A stretch of 64,000 nucleotides of DNA from Hydractinia symbiolongicarpus (Eukaryota; Cnidaria; Hydrozoa; Anthoathecata; Hydractiniidae): positions 10,103,001-10,167,000 of the forward strand of contig NC_079875.1 of NCBI RefSeq assembly GCF_029227915.1. Direction: 5' to 3'. The notes beneath the pieces are model-generated. The model was not told the DNA's origin. It worked only from the letters and a program-made list of their open reading frames with translations, and made no database searches. This document shows positions 61,270-64,000 of the stretch, one piece after another (the first letter of the stretch is position 1; each line of letters starts with the position of its first letter). A program made the translations under genes and the position numbers.

Positions 61270-61639
61270 TAGAATCTCAAATAGCATAGAATCTCAAATT
61301 ACTAATGATCAAATGTTTACCTCGTGAAATAGTGGTTGGGTAATCTAGCTGTGATACAGTCACAATCGCAGCATTATAAGTAATAGATAGCAAAGCGTGA
61401 AGTAATTTTATGACTAAAGCATTAATGCGGACAAAGGACCCCGCTCCGTGAATTAAAAAGACGTAAAAGCATATAATTGACGTCATTCACTGAAGGCCGT
61501 AATCGTCTTTAAGAGATTAACATGACTTTCAAATAATTCAGCTTTGTGCCGTCCAAACGTCATAAAGGGTATGTGTAGACACAATTATTATTATTATTGA
61601 AATTATTTACGCAGGATAGTCTAAGGGTCCAGTGAAAAG

Positions 61640-61735
61640 ATAGATTTACACTTTTATAGTCGGCTGGGATTTAAATCCAAGACCTCCCGCACTGGAAGCG
61701 AATACTCTACCACCAGTCGGTTAGTAATCGGTTAT
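61640..61735 (-). other. tRNA-like sequence (possible SINE or tRNA relic)
   Basis: On the minus strand CTGGTGGTAGAG resembles a tRNA D-arm (A box) and GGATTTAAATCC a T-arm (B box). TTCGC-TTCCAGT-GCGGG could form an anticodon arm with CCA. The acceptor stem does not pair well, so it is more likely a tRNA-derived repeat than a working tRNA gene. Confidence 0.4.
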
Positions 61736-61753
61736 TATATCCAGTTGACTTAC

Positions 61754-61873
61754 CGAAAAAGCAAACGCACTTCGTAGTTTGTACTTCCACGTAAATAAGC
61801 TTTGAATGAATTCTCCTGTTGCTATGATACTACGTATCAGGTTGGTGAGTCGGTCCACATTTTGTTGCAGTAA
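61754..61873 (-). CDS. MCTP: MCTP exon: pre-membrane helix region
   Basis: Acceptor CGATTAG precedes TTACTGCAAC and the donor is TTTTCG|GTAAGT. It encodes LLQQNVDRLTNLIRSIIATG followed by LFTWKYKLRSAFAFS, matching the conserved region just before the first membrane hairpin of MCTPs. It is 40 codons, phase 0 on both sides. Confidence 0.85.
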
Positions 61874-62416
61874 CTAATCGAAACAAAATAAGGGTTAAAG
61901 ATAACAGCTTTAAGTTCAGAATATGAACCACTGAAGCATATATATACGATTTATTTTACATGGTTAAGTATTATTTTACTGTTAAACTTGTACTTTCATT
62001 TGTAAGTTAAGGCTACCTTTATAAGACGCAAATTTCAGGTAACTTATTAAAGAGGTTCTCGTGGTAACATATTTTCGTAAGAATCCACGTAATACGCTAA
62101 ATCTGGCTCAATCGCGACAACTTCTTCAATATTTCGTACAATATTTTTTTCTTACTGAACCTTGTTCAAGTAAAATCGTGCATTCGAGAAACGTTCTCCG
62201 TGTTGGAAGGCGCATGTCAAGGTTTAGAATTTTTTTTTTAGTTATTCTTTTTGTACTTAAAAAACCATTGTATTTCCCAATTTCCAAAAATTCAAATTTT
62301 ATTATATATTGCGCAGTTATCTCACCAGTACATCGCTAAAGTAAATTCCGCGAATATTTCTGCGCTTAAAATAGAAATTAAAAGGCTCTACATCACAGAG
62401 CCTAAAAACTACACAC

Positions 62417-62593
62417 CTGTCTTCTAAAACGCGGCGTTTCGTCTAGAATTCTATCCTCCTTTGGGTTAAACGTACGTATACTTGCTCTGATAGGGTTATA
62501 TACCACAGCCAATGACATGATCAGATGACCTTTAGCTTGACATTGTAGACGTTTATCTTTGAGTTGGTACAACCTCTTCTCCCAGGAGGTGAT
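62417..62593 (-). CDS. MCTP: MCTP exon: end of last C2 domain and linker
   Basis: Acceptor GGTTTTGTTAG precedes ATCACCTCC and the donor is AGACAG|GTGTGT. It encodes SWEKRLYQLKDKRL, closing the last C2 domain with its W-Y-x-L-K-D-K pattern. Then come GHLIMSLAVVYNPIRASIRT and FNPKEDRILDE, the typical MCTP linker. 59 codons, phase 0 on both sides. Confidence 0.87.
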
Positions 62594-62885
62594 CTAACAA
62601 AACCATAGGAAGCAGTCAATAAATACGCACAACATTATATACGCTTTGAGAGATATGACTATTCCAAGTTAAGTGAAACAACTATCAAGCTATAACTACG
62701 AGCTTAAGTGACAATGCTGTGCTAATAAATGGCTTTGTACATATTAAAATATAAGAGTTAGCCAATGGACTGTTTAGATGTTTTAATACAACTTTTTACT
62801 TATTGATGTAAAGTTGTGATGGTTTTAAACTAATAATTTCACACCACTGGCGAATAACCGTAACAGATAACATCAGATCACTCAC

Positions 62886-62988
62886 CGATAAAAGTGGAAT
62901 TCGAACACGCCCTAGAAATTCTGGTGCTCCTCTTTTGTCTTCATCAAATACAGTGATTTCGATGACATCGTGAATGTCGTATACTATT
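62886..62988 (-). CDS. MCTP: MCTP exon: second half of last C2 domain
   Basis: Acceptor CTTTGCAG precedes AATAGTATACG and the donor is TTATCG|GTGAGT. It encodes [16 protein letters not shown], then [12 protein letters not shown]. The DxDED-type acidic loop contributes calcium-binding Asp residues in C2 domains. Confidence 0.9.
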
Positions 62989-63074
62989 CTGCAAAGAAAA
63001 AATACAAAAAAGTATAATAATAACACACACTTATACATAAAGATTGTTGTATCACAAATGTAAATTAATTGCAC

Positions 63075-63825
63075 ATTTTAGAGGAAACCAAGCCTGGCAT
63101 TTACGCTATTAAGAGTTCATTTTGAACTATATTGATAACAAACGACCACTTTAACAGCATCTTGCAATTTTTCTACACGATTCCTTTAAACAACACTATG
63201 TATGGGTGCAGTGCCTTTTTTAGTGCAAATAAAAATAACTAGTCCTTCTCCCGTAGAAAAATCAACTTTGGATCACCCGTCGTATATATTTCTCGCATCG
63301 CTATTTCGCACATTCTTGCCGACTGTTTACATGAAGTCAAGAAATTTGCTTGGACGGGTTTTTTTTATAATAATTATAGGTATATTCTTTTCATTCCATA
63401 TTTAACACACAAGAAAAACTCTTAGTTGTTCACAACGGAAAAACAGAAACGTAGTTTTACCTCTGGTTCAATTAACAAGGTATCATTTTGAGCTCGTTTT
63501 GACAAATTACGGGCACGTTCTTGATATCGAAAAAGATGGAATACACTTTCTGGAGAGAGGTTTTGTCATTGCTTTTAGAATTACACGGCAGATTTACATT
63601 GATTTTTTGTTTTGCTATGAAAATTGGTTTACTAGTATTCCTCACGTTAACTAGAGCTCAACATTTGACAAACTGTAGACTTTGGTTCAATTACTTGAAA
63701 TAATACATTAGAAGGTATGGCCGCCTTTATACAGTTTTCCAAGATTATTTCACATGTAACGACATAAGAGTAAACATAAAATCATATATAAAAATATTTG
63801 CTTCTTATGACACTAGGTTACTTAC
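63075..63825. other. MCTP intron
   Basis: Between the two C2 exons (intron 62989-63825). It holds only short open frames without domain signals. Confidence 0.55.
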
Positions 63826-63974
63826 AATTCATATATTTTATCCCACTGTGGATTCAAGGTTTTATATATAGTTGGTGTGACCAATCTTTGATTTCCAAGC
63901 TCTATAACAGCAAATGGATCGCTGGCTCCACCCAAATCAGCTACAGCTAAACCGACCGCACGATGAAGCTTTAA
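63826..63974 (-). CDS. MCTP: MCTP exon: first half of last C2 domain
   Basis: Acceptor TTTATTTAG precedes TTAAAGC and the donor is GAATT|GTAAGT. It encodes LHRAVGLAVADLGGASDPFA, then VIELGNQRLVTPTIYKTLNP and QWDKIYE. The SDPF motif with its preceding Asp forms calcium-binding loop 1 of a C2 domain. It is the most upstream exon visible; earlier C2 domains lie beyond 64000. All eight exons sum to 1044 nt, 348 codons in one frame. Confidence 0.9.
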
Positions 63975-64000
63975 CTAAATAAAGGAAAAGAACTATGAAT

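Noticed and set aside
61640-61735. Functional tRNA-Trp gene
   Set aside because: The D- and T-arm motifs and a CCA anticodon can be drawn, but the acceptor stem does not pair and the T stem has a mismatch and an 8-base loop.

Overview
This is eukaryotic, animal-type DNA. It is A+T-rich and gene-sparse, with GT-AG introns and many decayed transposons. A cnidarian (perhaps a hydrozoan) is my best guess, from the ISL2EU-type transposon with a YqaJ nuclease, the Helitron load and the base composition; the sequence alone does not prove it.

The main content, about 3.8-31.9 kb, is a tandem array on the minus strand of four copies of one three-exon gene. Exon 1 encodes a RING finger, exon 2 two B-boxes plus a coiled coil, and exon 3 ankyrin repeats. 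Intron phases are the same in every copy. Genes A (3817-13017), B (14863-22286) and C (23720-27634) join cleanly in frame to 558, 616 and 552 aa. Gene D (about 28060-31858) is a pseudogene. Relics of the same family lie on the plus strand at 40.9-41.5 kb (E, ankyrin) and 45.8-49.6 kb (F, B-box and ankyrin), with an oppositely oriented RING scrap between them. A TRIM-like RING/B-box/coiled-coil protein ending in ankyrin repeats is not one of the standard TRIM C-terminal classes I know. It is the best candidate here for an undescribed system, plausibly a family of ubiquitin ligases with a variable ankyrin recognition end (inference).

Genes A and B sit in duplicated blocks of roughly 9-10 kb. 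Intron 1 of A carries a 3.02-kb ISL2EU-like DNA transposon (8658-11677) with 51-bp perfect terminal inverted repeats. Gene B preserves the empty target site. The transposon has a YqaJ/SWIM ORF that looks intact and a THAP transposase cut off after its first catalytic Asp.

Non-autonomous Helitrons (5'-TC, 3' hairpin plus CTAG, A|T target) are scattered throughout. Two are shared by the duplicated genes, two lie at the edges of the B block, one interrupts the F ankyrin exon and two lie head-to-tail in an MCTP intron.

From 50.5 to 55.9 kb is a block with clearly higher G+C: two decayed, oppositely oriented pieces of a protein-primed DNA polymerase B of Polinton/adintovirus type.

The right end (58140-63974, minus strand) holds eight consecutive exons of an MCTP gene (multiple C2 domains and transmembrane region), joining in frame over 348 codons. 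Its 5' part lies beyond the window and its last exon was not found. The left end (114-873) is a frameshifted LINE ORF1-like gene. About 32-40.9 kb shows no recognisable gene.
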